Shown here: positions 62,228 through 64,000 of the stretch, one piece after another
How the letters are laid out: every line of letters begins with the position of its first letter
Position numbering within the stretch: the first letter of the stretch is position 1
DNA from: Fuerstiella sp.
GTDB taxonomy: Bacteria > Planctomycetota > Planctomycetia > Planctomycetales > Planctomycetaceae
Assembly (NCBI GenBank): GCA_022843805.1
Contig: JALHMY010000031.1
Span: 26,978 to 90,977, forward strand
DNA length: 64,000 bases
Reading direction: 5' to 3'
Position numbers and translations under genes: made by a program
Notes under the pieces: model-generated
Database searches by the model: none
Seen by the model: the letters and a program-made list of their open reading frames with translations, nothing else
Told to the model about the DNA's origin: nothing

Positions 62228-63307
62228 TCATTTTCCTTTCAGCTTGTCTCTCACGAATGCAATTCGTCCCCTGAGTCTTCCGATACCATTCGCCCCATCT
62301 CCGCCAGTGATCGTTCGGAATTCTTCTTCCATCGCCCAGGATGTATCTGGAATCGAACCCGCGGCAAGTTCAGGTCGATCTTTCAACGCCAGGTAACATC
62401 CAATCGCAATTGCCTCAAACCGAGCGCGTGGCGAGGCAATCCCGTGCGGCGTTCGTCTGAACCCATGCGGAAATGCGCGTCCCACGAACATCATCGTTTC
62501 ATGGAATCGGTTTCGGTACTTCTCGATATCGTTAGGACTTTCAGCGAAGTACTCATTCATCTTTTTCACGTAGCGGAAAAGAAATTCAGAGGGACGATCA
62601 TGATAGTCTTCCAGCCCATCGCCGTACGCGAAAAATCGAGTGACAAGTTCTTCTCGCTCGCGAAGTTTTACGCTCTTTGGCGGAACCGGGGCAAGCTCGG
62701 CAAACGCGGCATCTTCGGCCAATTCGATGGCGAGGTCGAGAAACGGCCCAATGAGAGCACCCCGACGAACTTCGGCCTTATTTGCGACCATACTACCCGT
62801 ATTGATGCGGTCAAAGATATCAAAGCGAGCCCGTTCGTCGGCATGTTCATTCAATACGATGCCGCGAATGGATCGGTTTTTGATCTTGCGCTGTCGCGAT
62901 GTCGGAAGGTCACAGAAACGTAATCCTTCAAGTTGATCTAACTGATCAAGTTCACCAAGCACGAGGGTATTAGCGAGAAATTGCTCAATGGTGCGGAGGC
63001 GTTGCGATCCATCAACAATCTCCAATTTCCCGGTGGTAGGACTTTCCCAAAAGAAGAGAAATGGGATCGGCAACCCCATCAGCAGTGATTCAATGAATCG
63101 TGATTTTCGATCTGGCTCCCACGTGTCTTCGCGCTGATACTGCGGAATGATGAAATCGCCATTTGCCATTTTCGATGCCAGCAACTCGACCGAGTACTCC
63201 GTTAAAAAAAACTCTATGCGTTTCGATTGTTCAACGATCTGTGCCTCGGCGGCAGCTATCTTGTCCGGCCGCAACGGATCGGATTGTATTTCGTTGGTGT
63301 CAATCAT
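62228..63307 (-). CDS. DUF262 (GmrS/ParB-like) domain protein
   Basis: 359-residue protein with a DUF262 domain, as in the N-terminal half of GmrSD type IV restriction enzymes and other ParB-like NTP-dependent proteins. Typical blocks: FIIPQYQREDTWEPDRKSRFIESLLMGLPIPFLFF (~52-86), IVDGSQRLRTIEQFL (~98-112; the usual DGQQR reads DGSQR), and later ARFDIFDRINTGSMV. The DUF1524 HNH nuclease normally fused C-terminally in GmrSD is absent; the remaining C-terminal ~150 residues are helical, with no HNH motif. It is the first gene of the operon; the HEPN protein may supply the nuclease. No partner with HNH is nearby. Confidence 0.88.
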   Translation of the reverse strand: MIDTNEIQSDPLRPDKIAAAEAQIVEQSKRIEFFLTEYSVELLASKMANGDFIIPQYQREDTWEPDRKSRFIESLLMGLPIPFLFFWESPTTGKLEIVDGSQRLRTIEQFLANTLVLGELDQLDQLEGLRFCDLPTSRQRKIKNRSIRGIVLNEHADERARFDIFDRINTGSMVANKAEVRRGALIGPFLDLAIELAEDAAFAELAPVPPKSVKLREREELVTRFFAYGDGLEDYHDRPSEFLFRYVKKMNEYFAESPNDIEKYRNRFHETMMFVGRAFPHGFRRTPHGIASPRARFEAIAIGCYLALKDRPELAAGSIPDTSWAMEEEFRTITGGDGANGIGRLRGRIAFVRDKLKGK

Positions 63308-63594
63308 CGGTGTTCCAACATCAGGAGTTTCGAGGAACGCAATTGCTGTAGTTGCGATGATTCTCGGTTTTCAAGCGATTGAACGCAAGCAAACTGATCG
63401 GGTCGGAGCAATCGCGTCTGGAACTGCCTGAGCATGCCCAGTCGCTGAAGGCGCTGGTAAATTGACTCATCGGATGATCGCAGCTATGCACCACAGAGCT
63501 TACGCAATCAAGCTTCGTTTCGAGTTCTGCTCCATCAAAGGTTTCTCATCAATGGATTTCGTTTGTAGAGGAGCACATAAATCTAATCGCAGAG
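63308..63594. other. 287-bp region upstream of the DUF262 operon
   Basis: Probably holds the operon promoter. No family-supported ORF, RNA gene or clear dyad was seen. Confidence 0.4.
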
Positions 63595-63885
63595 TTACTT
63601 TGTTGCAGTCGCCGACTTTACGGCCATGAGATATTCGCTGAGTCGTTCCATATTCCGACTGAACAGCCGACTGGACAGGAACTGCTGATCGGGTCTCAAA
63701 GATGGATTCAGCGATGCCGGTTTTCCCTGCGAATCTGCAATCCAGCGGCCCTCTCGATCAAGCTGAGAAAGGATCTTCTCCGCGTCCCTTTGCAGATTCC
63801 TGAAGCGGTCACTGGCAGCCGTACCAGTGTTTTCATCAGCAGCGGAACGGCCTCCCATGCTCAGCAAATGAAAACGTTTTTCCAA
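63595..63885 (-). CDS. hypothetical protein, possibly a C-terminal fragment
   Basis: About 96 residues from a TTG at 63885, or 87 from the ATG at 63858. It has DRFRNLQRDAEKILSQLDREGRWI and FLSSRLFSRNMERLSEYLMAVK. This spacing (LDxxGRW...FxRNxxxLSxYL) weakly recalls the C-terminal end of planctomycete pectate-lyase-like proteins, so it may be the remnant of a truncated gene. The frame is closed by a TGA upstream at about 63954-63956, so it is not continued to the right in this frame. Coding status is uncertain. Confidence 0.3.
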   Translation of the reverse strand: MEKRFHLLSMGGRSAADENTGTAASDRFRNLQRDAEKILSQLDREGRWIADSQGKPASLNPSLRPDQQFLSSRLFSRNMERLSEYLMAVKSATATK

Positions 63886-64000
63886 TAAGGCTTTGACTTC
63901 GCGGCAGGCGGAGTGAGAGCGCAGAGTCAGTTTGGTGGTGGAGCGGAGAGGGCTCGTGGTGGTGAGAGCCCGTCAAGCCGAAGCTCAAGGCCTTTGTTCA

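Noticed and set aside
1..64000. tRNA, rRNA and CRISPR arrays
   Set aside because: I looked for tRNA T-arm and acceptor patterns in the intergenic stretches and for regularly spaced repeats; none met the standard. A tRNA scan would settle this.

Overview
The window reads as chromosomal DNA of a planctomycete (phylum Planctomycetota). This rests on family content seen in the translations: a DUF1501 Tat-exported protein, a TIGR03067-type domain, a giant LEPR-XLL-like surface protein, a short lysine-rich 'small basic protein', a plastocyanin-like secreted protein, weak or absent Shine-Dalgarno sites at many starts, and several kinds of interspersed palindromic repeats. Genus and species cannot be fixed from the sequence alone.

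Layout. 1-6.3 kb: DUF2294 and transglutaminase-like genes, a DUF1501 protein, DNA polymerase I, and rpsU divergent from polA. 6.4-17.5 kb: one 3203-residue cysteine-free surface protein (beta-helix, FCCH-like, PPC, PKD and FN3-like modules) followed by a single-pass membrane protein. 17.8-24.1 kb: GroES-like protein, Mpo1-like membrane protein, TolC-family lipoprotein, a small basic protein, and aconitase. 24.4-32.1 kb: a multi-pass membrane protein, alanine dehydrogenase, an ALDH7-type dehydrogenase, and a type IIA topoisomerase A subunit. 32.1-35.5 kb: a TIGR03067-thermonuclease fusion, a flavoprotein with a C-terminal triheme tail, and queF. 35.6-43.9 kb: a very long glnE with two inserted ACT-like domains, purF, recJ, and a convergent hypothetical gene. 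44.1-50.4 kb: a small secreted protein, rplM-rpsI, mgtE, a DinG-type helicase, and an alpha/beta hydrolase. 50.4-53.7 kb: a repeat-rich accessory stretch with a truncated istB, several palindromic elements and nested inverted repeats. 53.7-60.0 kb: a GHMP-kinase-like/UTP-sugar pyrophosphorylase fusion with an upstream nucleotidyltransferase, and a secreted gluzincin-like protein. 60.4-63.3 kb: a compact three-gene operon of DUF262 protein, HEPN protein and cytosine-C5 DNA methyltransferase, which looks like a defence or conflict module and is the best candidate for an undescribed system here. The right edge holds a doubtful fragment.

How the genes work together. Most of the window is housekeeping: replication and repair (polA, recJ, dinG, topoisomerase A), translation (rpsU, rplM, rpsI), purine synthesis (purF), nitrogen control (glnE), the TCA cycle (acn), alanine and semialdehyde oxidation (ald, ALDH7), tRNA modification (queF) and Mg2+ uptake (mgtE). 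Co-directional pairs that look functionally linked are rplM-rpsI, the two sugar-nucleotide genes, queF with the flavocytochrome, and above all the DUF262-HEPN-methyltransferase operon, whose genes are 3 bp apart or overlap by 4 bp. No tRNA, rRNA, CRISPR array or intact transposase was recognised.
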